From Heyndrickxia coagulans DSM 1 = ATCC 7050 (GTDB lineage Bacteria; Bacillota; Bacilli; Bacillales; Bacillaceae_C), in contig NZ_ALAS01000251.1 of the NCBI RefSeq assembly GCF_000290615.1, positions 1-56,922 of the forward strand: 56,922 nt of DNA, given 5' to 3'. The position numbers and the translations under genes were made by a program. Positions 41,029-50,256 of the stretch are shown here, one piece after another. A model generated the notes under the pieces. It had not been told where the DNA came from. It saw only the letters and a program-made list of their open reading frames with translations, and searched no databases. How positions within the stretch are numbered: the first letter of the stretch is position 1; each line of letters begins with the position of its first letter.

Positions 41029-41991
41029 ATGTCTTACAATCTAAAATTAAAAAAGATTTTCCAAATATGCGGGATTGTCTTTCTGTCCGTTGCCCTTGCT
41101 GCCTGCGGGAACGGCCAGGCCGGAAATGGGAACGGAAACAAGCCTGCCGGCGGGGCGAAAACCCGGACGGTAACAGACGCAGTGGGGCATCAAGTAAAAG
41201 TGCCGGCCCATCCGAAACGCGTCATTGCGACTTATTTGGAAGACCATCTTGTTGCGCTCGGGGTGAAGCCTGTCGCACAATGGAGTGTCAGCAACGGCAT
41301 TCAGGAATATTTGCAGGACGATTTACTGAAAGGGGTGCCGGCGATTTCTTACGACCTGCCCTATGAACAAGTGCAAAAATTCAAGCCGGATTTAATCCTG
41401 ATTGATGATGCCGGCATGGTGGAAGGCGGGAAGTATGAACAATACAGCAAAATCGCTCCAACCTTTGTCGTGAGCAAAAAGCAAAACAGTGACTGGAGAA
41501 AAGAACTGCTTACTGTCGGGAAAGTGTTGAACAAAGAAGCAAAGGCAAAACAAGTGCTCGCAGATTATGAAAAGACAGCCAAGAAAGCAAAAGAACAACT
41601 GGCGAAAAACGGAAAATCTCCTTCTGCCGCTGCAATCTGGCTTGTGAACAATAAATTTTTTATCGTATCGAAAAATGTATCAAGCGGGGACGTCCTGTAC
41701 AATGATTTGGGCTTGAAGGTGCCGGCTGTTGTAAATGAAATCTCTGCAAAAGCAACCAGTAACTGGAATGCCATCTCGCTTGAAAAATTAACCGAGCTGG
41801 ATGCAGACTATATTTTCCTGATTAACAGCGATAAAACCCGCGCAACAGAGCTGGACAATGCATTATGGAAAAGCATTCCTGCCGTCAAGAAACACCATGT
41901 GGCTGAGTTTTCCGCTGATACCGGCTGGCTTTACTCCGGCGCGATTGCAAACAAAGAGATGATCCAGGATGTGTTAAAAACGATCAAATAA
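41029..41991 (+). CDS. Iron-siderophore-binding lipoprotein
   Basis: 320 residues. Signal peptide with basic start (KLKKIF), hydrophobic core and lipobox LAACGNG (lipidated Cys about residue 25). The periplasmic-binding fold of the FhuD/BtuF type follows: KVPAHPKRVIATYLEDHLVALGVKP (start cited as HPKRVIAT), EKLTELDADYIFLINS, and a C-terminal helix. ATG 41029 is six nt from GGGGG, better placed than ATG 41023. Captures a ferric siderophore, probably hydroxamate or citrate type, at the membrane surface. Confidence 0.9.
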   Translation: MSYNLKLKKIFQICGIVFLSVALAACGNGQAGNGNGNKPAGGAKTRTVTDAVGHQVKVPAHPKRVIATYLEDHLVALGVKPVAQWSVSNGIQEYLQDDLLKGVPAISYDLPYEQVQKFKPDLILIDDAGMVEGGKYEQYSKIAPTFVVSKKQNSDWRKELLTVGKVLNKEAKAKQVLADYEKTAKKAKEQLAKNGKSPSAAAIWLVNNKFFIVSKNVSSGDVLYNDLGLKVPAVVNEISAKATSNWNAISLEKLTELDADYIFLINSDKTRATELDNALWKSIPAVKKHHVAEFSADTGWLYSGAIANKEMIQDVLKTIK

Positions 41992-42006
41992 TTATTTTCA
42001 CGGCCT

Positions 42007-42032
42007 GCCGTCCATGTTGCATGGACGGCTTT
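42007..42032 (+). terminator. Hairpin after the binding-protein gene
   Basis: GCCGTCCAT / ATGGACGGC perfect stem with a 5-nt loop but only three Ts; a weak terminator. Confidence 0.5.
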
Positions 42033-42234
42033 GGCTGCGGAAAGAACATATTGATGTTTCCAAACCCGGCATCATGCGGATACGGGGGAAGAACACCCTT
42101 ATTCCAACTGGAAAGGCCCAAAAAAGGAGAGCCTTTCTTCCAGAAAAGATTTGCAAAATTTCAAAAGCACAGGAAGGGTAGCAGGAAATGCTTAAATTGC
42201 GGAAAAACCTGGAGATTGCCGGTGAAAAATCGAT

Positions 42235-42263
42235 TTGACACCTATTTGAAAACCTTATAGAAT
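42235..42263 (+). promoter_or_regulatory. Promoter of the FecE-like gene
   Basis: TTGACA (42,235-42,240), 17-bp spacer and TAGAAT (42,258-42,263). Confidence 0.7.
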
Positions 42264-42274
42264 GAAATTGATAT

Positions 42275-42289
42275 TAAGAATCATTTTCA
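42275..42289 (+). promoter_or_regulatory. Fur-like box before the FecE-like gene
   Basis: TAAGAATCATTTTCA matches 12 of 15 positions of the Fur box and overlaps the expected transcription start, so the ATPase has its own iron-regulated promoter. Confidence 0.75.
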
Positions 42290-42319
42290 TTTAATACCAG
42301 ATTCATAGGAGGAACTGAG

Positions 42320-43135
42320 ATGCCAAAGCTTTGTGCAGAAAATTTAAAAGTTGCCTATGGAGATCATGAAATTATTAAAAACTTAAATTTAAATATACCA
42401 GCCGGAAAAATGACGGCGATCATCGGCCCGAACGGATGCGGCAAATCCACTTTGCTGAAGGCATTGGCGCGCATTCTCTTTCCGAAAAACGGGTCCGTTT
42501 ATTTGGATGGAAAAGAACTGGCAAGACAATCAACAAAGAAAATTGCGCAAAAGCTTGCGATTTTGCCCCAGTCTCCGAGTGTGCCGGAAGGACTGACGGT
42601 TTCGGAACTTGTATCTTATGGCAGGTACCCGCACCAAAAAAGGCTTGGAAAGCTGAATCGTGAAGATTGGAAAGCCATTCACCGGGCCCTTGAAATGACC
42701 GGGACGGAAGAATTGAAAGACCGTCCTGTGGATGCGCTTTCGGGCGGGCAACGGCAGCGGGTCTGGGTTGCGCTCGCACTTGCGCAGGATACCGAAATGA
42801 TTTTACTGGATGAGCCGACAACCTATCTGGACCTGTCCCATCAGCTGGAAGTGCTGGAACTCTTGCAGGAGCTGAACAGAATGGAGCACCGCACGATCGT
42901 GATGGTGCTGCACGATTTAAACCAGGCCGCCCGTTTTGCGGACCATATCGTTGCCATGAAAGATGGCGAAATCCTTTACGAGGGAAGCCCCGAAGCTGTG
43001 GTGACAGCGGAAATGATGCGGGAATGTTTCGGATTGGATGCCCAAATTGCGCTTGATCCGAGGTGCAAAAAACCGGTTTGCCTTTCCTATGATTTGATTA
43101 AACCGTATAAAGAAGTACGCGCACAAATGGCGTAG
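42320..43135 (+). CDS. Iron-siderophore ABC ATPase, FecE/FhuC family
   Basis: 271 residues. Walker A GPNGCGKSTLL (about 36-46), Q-loop LAILPQSPSVPEGLTV, signature LSGGQRQRVW (about 139), Walker B MILLDEPT, D-loop YLDLSHQ and switch His in LHDLNQA. AGGAGG precedes the ATG. Drives import through the two FecCD permeases. Followed by a flavoprotein reductase gene 31 bp on. Confidence 0.93.
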   Translation: MPKLCAENLKVAYGDHEIIKNLNLNIPAGKMTAIIGPNGCGKSTLLKALARILFPKNGSVYLDGKELARQSTKKIAQKLAILPQSPSVPEGLTVSELVSYGRYPHQKRLGKLNREDWKAIHRALEMTGTEELKDRPVDALSGGQRQRVWVALALAQDTEMILLDEPTTYLDLSHQLEVLELLQELNRMEHRTIVMVLHDLNQAARFADHIVAMKDGEILYEGSPEAVVTAEMMRECFGLDAQIALDPRCKKPVCLSYDLIKPYKEVRAQMA

Positions 43136-43166
43136 CCACTTTTTTTATGAGCGGGATTGGAGGATC

Positions 43167-44204
43167 TTGGCATTGGACCATGAAATCTACGATGTAACCA
43201 TTATTGGCGGCGGGCCGATTGGCTTGTTTACGGCGTTTTACAGCGGCATGCGGAAATTAAAGACGAAAGTGCTGGAGTCTAGCGGCCAGCTGGGCGGAAA
43301 AATCTCGATGTTTTATCCGGAAAAAACATTGCGGGATATTGGCGGGATCCGGAAAATAACAGGCGGGGATCTTGTGAAGGAACTGATCCGGCAGGCGGAA
43401 ACTTTTTCGCCAACGATCCTTTTTCATCAGCATGTATCCGGTTTAAAGCGGCGCCCGGACGGCATCTTGATGTTAAGCACGGAAAACGGCGGCCTTCACC
43501 TGACAAAAACGGTTATTCTCACCGTCGGGGCGGGCATTTTTAAACCGATTAAGCTTGATATTCCGGGGGCAGAACGCTATGAATCCGGCAATCTCCATTA
43601 TGCCGTCGACGACTTAAATCGCTTCCGCAACAAGCGGGTGCTGATTTCCGGCGGCGGAAATGCGGCAGTTGACTGGGCAAACGAACTGGCCGGGATCGCC
43701 GAAAGCATTACGATCGTCCACAGGCGGGAAGCATTCAGCGGGCATGAATACGATGTGTCCGAAATGGTGAAAAATGCACGCCTTTTTATCCCTTACTGCA
43801 TTTCAGCCCTGCACGGGACTGGCAACAGGATCGAACGCGTTGCGGTGAAACACGCCGGGACGGGCGAAGAAATATGGCTTGAAGCCGATGAAGTTGTCGT
43901 GAACCACGGCATTCAGGGCGATTATGGCGGCATTTTAAACTGGGGCCTTAAAATGAAAGACGAGCGGATCGAGGTCAATGGCGCGATGGAAACGAATATA
44001 CCCGGGATCTTCGCGGCAGGGGATGCGGCAACTTACCCGCACAAATTAAAATTGATTGCCGGGGGGTTTGCGGAAGGCCCGGTTGCTTTAAACAGCGCCG
44101 TCCGCTATATGTGCCCGGATGCAGAACCGATGGCCATGTATTCCACGCACCACGAAGATTTTGCAGATGAAAACGGCCGCGAAAAAGAAACACAGGCACG
44201 CTGA
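43167..44204 (+). CDS. Ferredoxin/flavodoxin-NADP reductase-like flavoprotein (YumC type)
   Basis: 345 residues. FAD-binding GGGPIGLFTAF (about 14-24), NADPH-binding SGGGNAAVDWA (about 163-173), and the C-terminal FAD motif FAAGDAATYP. This is the thioredoxin-reductase-like form without a CxxC redox pair, as in Bacillus ferredoxin-NADP reductases. TTG start with TTGGAGGATC just ahead. Co-directional with and 31 bp from the Fur-controlled ATPase, so it may reduce ferric siderophore or supply flavodoxin/ferredoxin for that in the cytosol. Confidence 0.85.
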   Translation: MALDHEIYDVTIIGGGPIGLFTAFYSGMRKLKTKVLESSGQLGGKISMFYPEKTLRDIGGIRKITGGDLVKELIRQAETFSPTILFHQHVSGLKRRPDGILMLSTENGGLHLTKTVILTVGAGIFKPIKLDIPGAERYESGNLHYAVDDLNRFRNKRVLISGGGNAAVDWANELAGIAESITIVHRREAFSGHEYDVSEMVKNARLFIPYCISALHGTGNRIERVAVKHAGTGEEIWLEADEVVVNHGIQGDYGGILNWGLKMKDERIEVNGAMETNIPGIFAAGDAATYPHKLKLIAGGFAEGPVALNSAVRYMCPDAEPMAMYSTHHEDFADENGREKETQAR

Positions 44205-44226
44205 AAAAGGCCAAACAAATCATAAG

Positions 44227-44256
44227 GACGTTGGGTTGTGCTTCAACGTCTTTTTT
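44227..44256 (+). terminator. Terminator after the reductase
   Basis: GACGTTG / CAACGTC stem followed by six Ts. Confidence 0.85.
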
Positions 44257-44697
44257 GTATGCACTGAAAAGCAAAATGTGCATGCGCTTAAAACCCGTGC
44301 CCACCTTTTCTGTCCGCACATGGCGGTAACTGGACTGGAAAGGCGGATATATGGCCCGCCATCTATTTTTTAAATTGCACTGCACGACTAAAAGGGTTGC
44401 GTAAGATTGTATCTCTTTTTTGTGTTTTTTCAGGTCTTCAAAAACAGGCAGCGAAGGGGTCACGGCAGATTCATCTTTTGTTAAACCAATGGCACCCAAA
44501 AACTTTTTGCCGTTTATTGATTCTTCGCCGGCAACGCCGCTGAAGGAAAACGGGTTGATGTTTTTATCCCCTGCCCCCCTTTCCCCTGCCCCCATGTTTT
44601 GATGGACGAATTTCTGCACGTCTTTATTGATTTCAGGATGAAATGGAAAAAGAAAGGGTATCCTATTTTTGGAAAAGAAACAGAACGGGGTGGAAAG
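44257..44697. other. Intergenic region before the YjdF-like pair
   Basis: 441 bp with no convincing gene. It holds a hairpin GGCGG / CCGCC followed by TATTTTTT (44,341-44,372) and a C-rich stretch that is a G-quadruplex motif on the minus strand (44,568-44,593). Open frames on both strands show no domain. Confidence 0.5.
44568..44593 (-). other. G-quadruplex motif
   Basis: On the minus strand the order is five Gs, CA, four Gs, AAA, six Gs, CA, four Gs: four runs of at least four guanines with loops of 2-3 nt. It is made of two direct copies of GGGGGCAGGGG. The pattern is rare in Firmicutes intergenic DNA. Confidence 0.7.
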
Positions 44698-45264
44698 GTG
44701 AAACGCATCATTATTATACTGCTCAGTTCCGCCATGATATTGCTGTTGGCCGGGCTTATGGTCTATTTTATTTTTAAGCATGATACGTTGCGCTGGGGGA
44801 TTGCGGCCGGCGGGATTGTGTTAAGTGCGCTGCCGCTCGGCCTATTATTTTTAAAACATAACCGGATCAATACGCCCTCGATTATTGGATGGTATATTTT
44901 CGTGATTTGCTCCATCTGCCTCGGTTCACTCGCCGGATTTTACGGGCGTTTTGCATGGTGGGATACGTCCGTTCACTTTTATAAGGGCATTTTTACAGCT
45001 TGTATCGGTGTTACGCTGTATAAAATACTGGTTCCGGAGGCGGCAAGGCGGGGCATGTCGCGCTTGATTCCCGCATTGTTTCCCCTCGGGCTTGCGATAA
45101 CAGGAAGCGTTCTTTGGGAAATGTATGAATTTATCGGGGATATGATTGCCTCCCATACGATGCAGCGCGGCGGCAATACCGATACAATGATGGACTTATT
45201 GGCCGGATTTTTTGGCGGGATGCTGATCGCGATATATACTGGATTCAGGAAACAAAATGTATAA
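44698..45264 (+). CDS. YjdF/DUF2238-like membrane protein, first of a tandem pair
   Basis: 188 residues with about six hydrophobic segments. Family landmarks: FAWWDTSVHFYKGI and VLWEMYEFIGDMI, then GGNTDTMMDLLAGFFGG. GTG 44698 (GGGGTGGAAAG ahead) gives the natural N-terminus VKRIIIILL; the frame is open further upstream without a site. Function unknown. Followed after 19 bp by a paralogue with the same motifs. Confidence 0.75.
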   Translation: MKRIIIILLSSAMILLLAGLMVYFIFKHDTLRWGIAAGGIVLSALPLGLLFLKHNRINTPSIIGWYIFVICSICLGSLAGFYGRFAWWDTSVHFYKGIFTACIGVTLYKILVPEAARRGMSRLIPALFPLGLAITGSVLWEMYEFIGDMIASHTMQRGGNTDTMMDLLAGFFGGMLIAIYTGFRKQNV

Positions 45265-45283
45265 GAAGAAGGGAAGTGTGAAT

Positions 45284-45847
45284 ATGGACCGGAAAATTGT
45301 GTTTGGAATCAGCTTGGTTTATGTACTGTGGATGGCTGTTTTGTGCGCCATGCAATATACGGCCGGCTCGTCTTGGAAGGCTGCGGTCGCGCTTGGCGGG
45401 GTGATCTCCGGCGCAATTCCGCTTATCCTTTCGTGGATTCCGCGCCTCCGGTTCCACCTGCCCCTTGTTATTTCTTATTTTCTCTTTTTAACCGGCTCCC
45501 AATATTTCGGATCGATCCGCGGCTGGTACGGCTTAGGTTGGTGGGACACCTTTTTGCATTTTGTGAGCGGCGTCCTTCTCGGATTTGCTGCTATCGCACT
45601 TTATGAACGGCTGGTGCGCCGGGATGCGGGCAAGGGGGTCTCCGCCTGGTTTGTATTTTTGTTTGTGCTTGGGTTTGCCGCGCTTGGCGGTGTGCTGTGG
45701 GAGATCTATGAATTCTCGGGCGATCAATTCTTTGGCACCACTTTGCAGGGCGGCGGGAACAAGGATACCATGACCGATTTAATTGCAGATGTGCTCGGCG
45801 GCCTGGTTGTGGCAACGGGTTCCGGGATACGGACGAAAAGGAAGTAA
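45284..45847 (+). CDS. YjdF/DUF2238-like membrane protein, second of a tandem pair
   Basis: 187 residues with about six membrane segments and the same motifs as its neighbour: GWWDTFLHFVSGVLLG, LWEIYEFSGDQFFGT, GGNKDTMTDLIADVLGG. The two proteins are clearly diverged duplicates, and a complex of both is possible. GGGAA lies 8 nt before ATG 45284. The conserved Trp-Asp, His, Glu and Asp residues in membrane contexts hint at an enzymatic or ion-binding site; no function is known to me. Confidence 0.75.
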   Translation: MDRKIVFGISLVYVLWMAVLCAMQYTAGSSWKAAVALGGVISGAIPLILSWIPRLRFHLPLVISYFLFLTGSQYFGSIRGWYGLGWWDTFLHFVSGVLLGFAAIALYERLVRRDAGKGVSAWFVFLFVLGFAALGGVLWEIYEFSGDQFFGTTLQGGGNKDTMTDLIADVLGGLVVATGSGIRTKRK

Positions 45848-45954
45848 GAAACAAAAACCAAAAAATTTTACCCCACCGGAAGGCTTTTGGTGTATAATTC
45901 AACAATGGGCGAGTACGGAAGCATTCGAATCTTTGTTGAAAGTGAGTGATCCCC

Positions 45955-46674
45955 TTGGGACGCAAATGGAATAATATTAAAGATAAAAAAGCAGCAAGGG
46001 ATGCTAATACAAGCCGCATTTATGCGAAATTCGGCCGCGAAATCTATGTTGCTGCGAAACAGGGTGTGCCGGATCCGGTGGCAAACAGCGCATTAAAAAT
46101 GGTGCTCGAGCGCGCCAAAACATACAGCGTGCCGAAAGCGATCATTGACCGCGCGATTGAAAAAGCAAAAGGCGGCGCCGATGAAAACTATGACGAGCTG
46201 CGTTACGAAGGCTTCGGCCCGGGCGGCTCGATGATCATTGTCGATACGTTGACGAACAATGTCAACCGGACCGCATCCGAAGTGCGCGCCGCTTTCGGGA
46301 AAAACGGCGGCAATATGGGGGTGAGCGGTTCAGTAGCGTATATGTTTGATAAAACGGCAGTTTTTGGCATTGAAGGAAAAACAGCAGATGAAGTGCTGGA
46401 GCTTTTGCTTGAGGCTGATATTGACGTCCGCGATGTCTTTGAAGAAGACGGCGCCGTCATTGTCTATGCGGAGCCGGACCAGTTTCACGCGGTTCAGGAA
46501 GCTTTTGAAAATGCCGGCATTACGGAATTTACCGTTGCTGAATTGACAATGTTGCCGCAAAACGAAGTCACATTGCCGGATGAGGACCGGGAGAAATTCG
46601 AAAAACTGATTGATGTGCTGGAAGATTTGGAAGATGTCCAGCAAGTTTACCATAATGTCAATTTTGGCGATTAA
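45955..46674 (+). CDS. YebC/PmpR family protein (YeeI type)
   Basis: 239 residues. Start [20 protein letters not shown], then [31 protein letters not shown] and YEGFGPGG are signatures of the family, whose members act as DNA-binding regulators or, in recent work, as translation factors relieving stalls at proline-rich stretches. The family normally begins MGRKWNN, which favours TTG 45955; a GTG at 45946 is possible. Terminator follows. Confidence 0.9.
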   Translation: MGRKWNNIKDKKAARDANTSRIYAKFGREIYVAAKQGVPDPVANSALKMVLERAKTYSVPKAIIDRAIEKAKGGADENYDELRYEGFGPGGSMIIVDTLTNNVNRTASEVRAAFGKNGGNMGVSGSVAYMFDKTAVFGIEGKTADEVLELLLEADIDVRDVFEEDGAVIVYAEPDQFHAVQEAFENAGITEFTVAELTMLPQNEVTLPDEDREKFEKLIDVLEDLEDVQQVYHNVNFGD

Positions 46675-46681
46675 GATGGAC

Positions 46682-46703
46682 GGCGGGGCAATCCCGCCTT
46701 TTT
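46682..46703 (+). terminator. Terminator after the YebC-family gene
   Basis: GGCGGG / CCCGCC stem, 5-nt loop, five Ts. Confidence 0.88.
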
Positions 46704-46856
46704 CGTATAAGCCAATTTCTTTGAAAGCAAGGCTGAGCACATTTTCCGGCAAACACGTGAATTTTGTCACATACAGAACCCGTATCAATAGACGCAAGAA
46801 AACTGAACCGGTATAATAATAATACAATTCATTGTACATAATAGAGGGGATATTCT

Positions 46857-47876
46857 GTGAGCGAACATCCGAATATACATGTGGGCGGTCTTCAATTTGA
46901 ATGGGAATTGGATAAAGGCAGATTCATTTTTGAAGGGGAAGATGCAGTCCTTTTCTGGATTCCGACTGCGATGCGCAATCTGTTTACTACAATTGAAGAA
47001 ATATCCGGGGAAGAAGCATCCAATGTTGTCTTTGAGACAGCGGGTTTCCGCCAAGGATTGCTCGTTGCCGATTATTTTAATAAAATTAAAGATTTCGATG
47101 TGAAAAAGGCGTCTGAACGCATTACCACTACTTACGCATCAGCGGGCTGGGGACGAGCCGTGATTAAAGACATGGACTTTGATCAGAAGACATTGACGAT
47201 TGAGCTGAAAGACAGCTGGGAGCATAAAATCAATGCGGCCCAGGGGAAGAAAACGGGCAGCAATTTTCTGCCTGCCCACTATGCTGGTGTTTTTACCGGG
47301 TTGCTCCATACAAATATATGGTATAAAGTCGTCCGGTATCAGATCGAAGGCCATGACTCCACGATCATTGAGTATTTCCCATCGGATATCACGGTGTCAC
47401 ATAATATTCACCAGCTGGCGCGGAAAAAGGAAGCCGAGCAGATCATTCAGCTGGAGGCGCTCGTCGAAGATAAGACGCGGGAACTGAAGGAGCTCGTCAA
47501 GCAGCTGTCATCACCGATTATTCCGATTTTGGACGGCATTGTCGTCGTGCCGTTAATCGGGAAATATGACGATGAACGTGCCGAAGAACTGATAGAAAAA
47601 ACGTTGAAAAATTTGCCGCAGTACAAAGCAAAGTATTTGGTGCTTGATTTAACGGCGCTCGATGTGGAAGACGATCCGCACAGCATCCAGTTTATTGAAA
47701 ATATCGGAAAGGCATCTTCCTTAATTGGCACGCAGACGATCCTTGTCGGTATATCGCCGTCCATGAGCATGACAATTTCTTCTTCCGGGCTTGATTTCAG
47801 CCAGTTTGACTGCTTCCAGACGTTGCAGCACAGCATCCACTATGCGCTCGGACAATTGGGGAGGAAAATACTCTGA
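46857..47876 (+). CDS. RsbR-like STAS protein with N-terminal sensor domain
   Basis: 339 residues. N-terminal domain (about 1-185; FRQGLLVADYF, GWGRAVIKDM, LHTNIWYKVVRYQ) is unlike the globin fold of RsbRA and somewhat like V4R/XylR-N sensory domains. A helical linker with KKEAEQIIQLEALVEDKTREL leads to a C-terminal STAS domain (SSPIIPILDGIVVVPLIG, YLVLDLTALDVEDD, LVGISPSM). In RsbR the two phosphorylated Thr are in DLTGV and VVDT; here the first is DLTAL and the second reads VEDD, so one is replaced by an acidic residue. It should feed into a stressosome-like pathway; partners are not in the window. GTG start with AGAGGGG ahead. Confidence 0.8.
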   Translation: MSEHPNIHVGGLQFEWELDKGRFIFEGEDAVLFWIPTAMRNLFTTIEEISGEEASNVVFETAGFRQGLLVADYFNKIKDFDVKKASERITTTYASAGWGRAVIKDMDFDQKTLTIELKDSWEHKINAAQGKKTGSNFLPAHYAGVFTGLLHTNIWYKVVRYQIEGHDSTIIEYFPSDITVSHNIHQLARKKEAEQIIQLEALVEDKTRELKELVKQLSSPIIPILDGIVVVPLIGKYDDERAEELIEKTLKNLPQYKAKYLVLDLTALDVEDDPHSIQFIENIGKASSLIGTQTILVGISPSMSMTISSSGLDFSQFDCFQTLQHSIHYALGQLGRKIL

Positions 47877-47904
47877 TTGGCAAGGACCGCCAATCATCTG
47901 TTTC

Positions 47905-47934
47905 AAAAAGCGGGGAAATGGTTCCCCACTTTTT
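47905..47934 (+). terminator. Terminator after the RsbR-like gene
   Basis: AAAAAGCGGGGAA / TTCCCCACTTTTT with a 4-nt loop. Confidence 0.88.
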
Positions 47935-48115
47935 GTATTTTCGGGCTTGTTGAACAATTTTGGTTTACATTTGGCTTCTGTTTCTTTGCACGTTTTATAA
48001 AGTTCGGCGAGTGATCAGCGTCCTTTTTGTTATTCAGCAACCCTCTTTCATACCGGAAAAAGGGCAACTCCCGTTATTTCTACATATACTGGCGAAATTC
48101 GGCTTATTTTTTTTC

Positions 48116-48168
48116 TTGAAATTTTCAAATGATTGTTTATACTTAAATTAACATACTAACCGGTTAGT
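48116..48168 (+). promoter_or_regulatory. Promoter and TetR-type operator of the acyl-CoA operon
   Basis: TTGAAA (48,116) and TATACT (48,138) are 16 bp apart. The perfect palindrome ACTAACCGGTTAGT (48,155-48,168) covers the transcription start. The TetR regulator encoded in the same operon is the likely binder, released by an acyl-CoA or related ligand. Confidence 0.7.
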
Positions 48169-48190
48169 CAACGGGGAGGGGATGGATCAT

Positions 48191-49435
48191 ATGGATTTTG
48201 ATTACTCACCAAAAGTGAAGGCACTGATTTCAAAGCTTGAGCGTTTTATGGAAGAAAACGTATATCCGGGTGAAAAGCTCTTTGAGGAACAACTGAATAC
48301 ACAGGAAACACGGTGGGCTGCCGTTCCGCCGATTATGGAAGAATTGAAGGCAAAAGCAAAGCAGGAAGGGCTTTGGAATTTGTTTTTGCCGGACAGGGAA
48401 TACGGGGCAGGGCTTTCAAACCTTGAGTATGCGCCGCTTTGCGAAATCATGGGAAGGTCCATTATTGCCCCCGAAGTATTCAACTGCAACGCGCCCGATA
48501 CCGGGAATATGGAAGTGCTTGCCCGGTACGGGAGTGATGAGCAGAAGGAAAAATGGCTGAAACCGCTTTTAAATGGCGATATCCGCTCGTGTTTTTCCAT
48601 GACGGAGCCGGATACTGCTTCGAGTGATGCAACCAATATTTCATGCAGCATTGTACGCGACGGCGATGAATACATTGTGAACGGGCGGAAATGGTGGTCA
48701 TCAGGCGCCGGCGATCCGAGGTGCAAAATTGCGATTGTCATGGGAAAAACCAATCCGGATGCACCGCGGCACGAACAGCAGTCTATGATTCTCGTACCGC
48801 TCGATACACCCGGTGTGAAGATTGAGCGGATGCTCCCGGTTTTCGGTTATGATGATGCCCCGCACGGCCATGCGGAAATTACGTACGAAAACGTGCGGGT
48901 GCCGGCTGAAAATATGATTTGGGGGGAAGGAAAAGGGTTTGCGATTGCGCAAGGGCGGCTCGGGCCGGGCAGAATCCATCACTGTATGCGGCTGATTGGG
49001 GCTGCGGAGCGTGCGCTTGAACTTTTATGCAAGCGCATACAAAACCGTGTGCCGTTTGGAAAGCCGCTCGCAGAACAGGGCGTCATCCGCCAGTGGGTGG
49101 CTGAGTCGCGCATTGAAATCGAGCAGGCGCGGCTTCTGACATTGAAAGCAGCGTTTATGATGGACACGGTTGGCAATAAAGTGGCGAGAAAGGAAATTGC
49201 GATGATTAAAGCAGTGGCCCCGCGGATGGCGCTCAATGTGATCGACCGCGCCATCCAAGCGTTCGGTGCAGCCGGCGTTTCGGACGATTTTCCGCTCGCC
49301 CGGCTGTGGGCCAATGCGCGCACATTGCGGCTTGCAGACGGCCCAGATGAAGTCCATCTCGACCAGATTGCAAGGCTTGAGATGAAACCGTACCAGGAAA
49401 GGGGATTAGCCGATGAACGTGTTAGAACTGTTTAG
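48191..49435 (+). CDS. Acyl-CoA dehydrogenase
   Basis: 414 residues; FAD-dependent alpha-beta dehydrogenation of an acyl-CoA. Landmarks: [17 protein letters not shown] (FAD/substrate loop), [23 protein letters not shown], and C-terminal [30 protein letters not shown] (DGPDEVH motif). It belongs to the larger ACAD10/11-like group, and its partner, an APH-like phosphotransferase, is in the same operon, as in ACAD10 and ACAD11. I favour ATG 48191 over 48182 because GGGGAGGGG is correctly spaced only for the former. Confidence 0.92.
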   Translation: MDFDYSPKVKALISKLERFMEENVYPGEKLFEEQLNTQETRWAAVPPIMEELKAKAKQEGLWNLFLPDREYGAGLSNLEYAPLCEIMGRSIIAPEVFNCNAPDTGNMEVLARYGSDEQKEKWLKPLLNGDIRSCFSMTEPDTASSDATNISCSIVRDGDEYIVNGRKWWSSGAGDPRCKIAIVMGKTNPDAPRHEQQSMILVPLDTPGVKIERMLPVFGYDDAPHGHAEITYENVRVPAENMIWGEGKGFAIAQGRLGPGRIHHCMRLIGAAERALELLCKRIQNRVPFGKPLAEQGVIRQWVAESRIEIEQARLLTLKAAFMMDTVGNKVARKEIAMIKAVAPRMALNVIDRAIQAFGAAGVSDDFPLARLWANARTLRLADGPDEVHLDQIARLEMKPYQERGLADERVRTV

Positions 49436-50186
49436 TTTAAAAGGAAAAACCGCCATCGTGACAGGCGGCGGCAGGGGGCTCGGTGAACAAATTGCGCGGG
49501 CTTTTGCAGAAGCGGGGGCGGATGTCGTGCTCTGCTCCAGAAAAAAAGCGGCATGCGAAGAAGCGGCTGCACGCATCGAATCGCTCGGCGTGAAAGCGCT
49601 CGCATTGGAGTGTGACATTACAAACCGCGCCCGGGTTGATGAAGTGGTTGCGGAAACCGTAAAACAGTTTGGCAAAATCGACATCCTCGTCAATAATTCC
49701 GGCGCGACCTGGGGGGCGCCTGCCGAGGATATGCCGGTTGAGGCGTGGGAAAAAGTGATCAGCACGAATGTGACCGGCACTTTCCATATGAGCCAGGCAG
49801 CCGGAAAAGCCATGATCAAGCAGGGGCACGGCAAGATTATCAATATTGCTTCCATTGCCGGGCTTGGCGGCGTCGATCCGCGCATCATGGATACGATCGG
49901 TTACAACACAAGCAAAGGGGCGGTCATCACGTTTACAAAAGATCTCGCTGCCAAATGGGGCAGATACGGCATCCATGTGAACGCGATTGCGCCGGGCTTT
50001 TTCCCGACAAAAATGGCCAAAGTGATCATCGAACGCGGCAAAAACCCAATATTGGAAGCAACGCCGCTCGGCCGGTTCGGCAATGACCAGGATTTAAAAG
50101 GTGCAGCTGTTTTTTTGGCATCGGCAGCCTCGGACTACGTGACGGGGGATGTGCTGCTCGTTGATGGCGGCATGCACGTGCTTTAA
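49413..50186 (+). CDS. Short-chain dehydrogenase/reductase (SDR)
   Basis: 257 residues. Cofactor motif [12 protein letters not shown] (about 17-28), NNSGA, the catalytic Ser in IASIAG, and YNTSKGA (Tyr and Lys). The substrate could be a 3-hydroxyacyl-CoA or a ketoacyl intermediate, given that it overlaps the acyl-CoA dehydrogenase gene by 23 nt. GGGGATTAG precedes the ATG. Confidence 0.92.
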   Translation: MNVLELFSLKGKTAIVTGGGRGLGEQIARAFAEAGADVVLCSRKKAACEEAAARIESLGVKALALECDITNRARVDEVVAETVKQFGKIDILVNNSGATWGAPAEDMPVEAWEKVISTNVTGTFHMSQAAGKAMIKQGHGKIINIASIAGLGGVDPRIMDTIGYNTSKGAVITFTKDLAAKWGRYGIHVNAIAPGFFPTKMAKVIIERGKNPILEATPLGRFGNDQDLKGAAVFLASAASDYVTGDVLLVDGGMHVL

Positions 50187-50256
50187 AACCGGCAAGCCGG
50201 GCGGGTGGATGATGGTTAAGCAGTCCATTTGGCAATAAAAACAAGGGGGATTTGGA

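Noticed and set aside
43975-44781. 268-residue minus-strand frame
   Set aside because: Antisense to the reductase end and crossing a terminator; no domain and no start signal.
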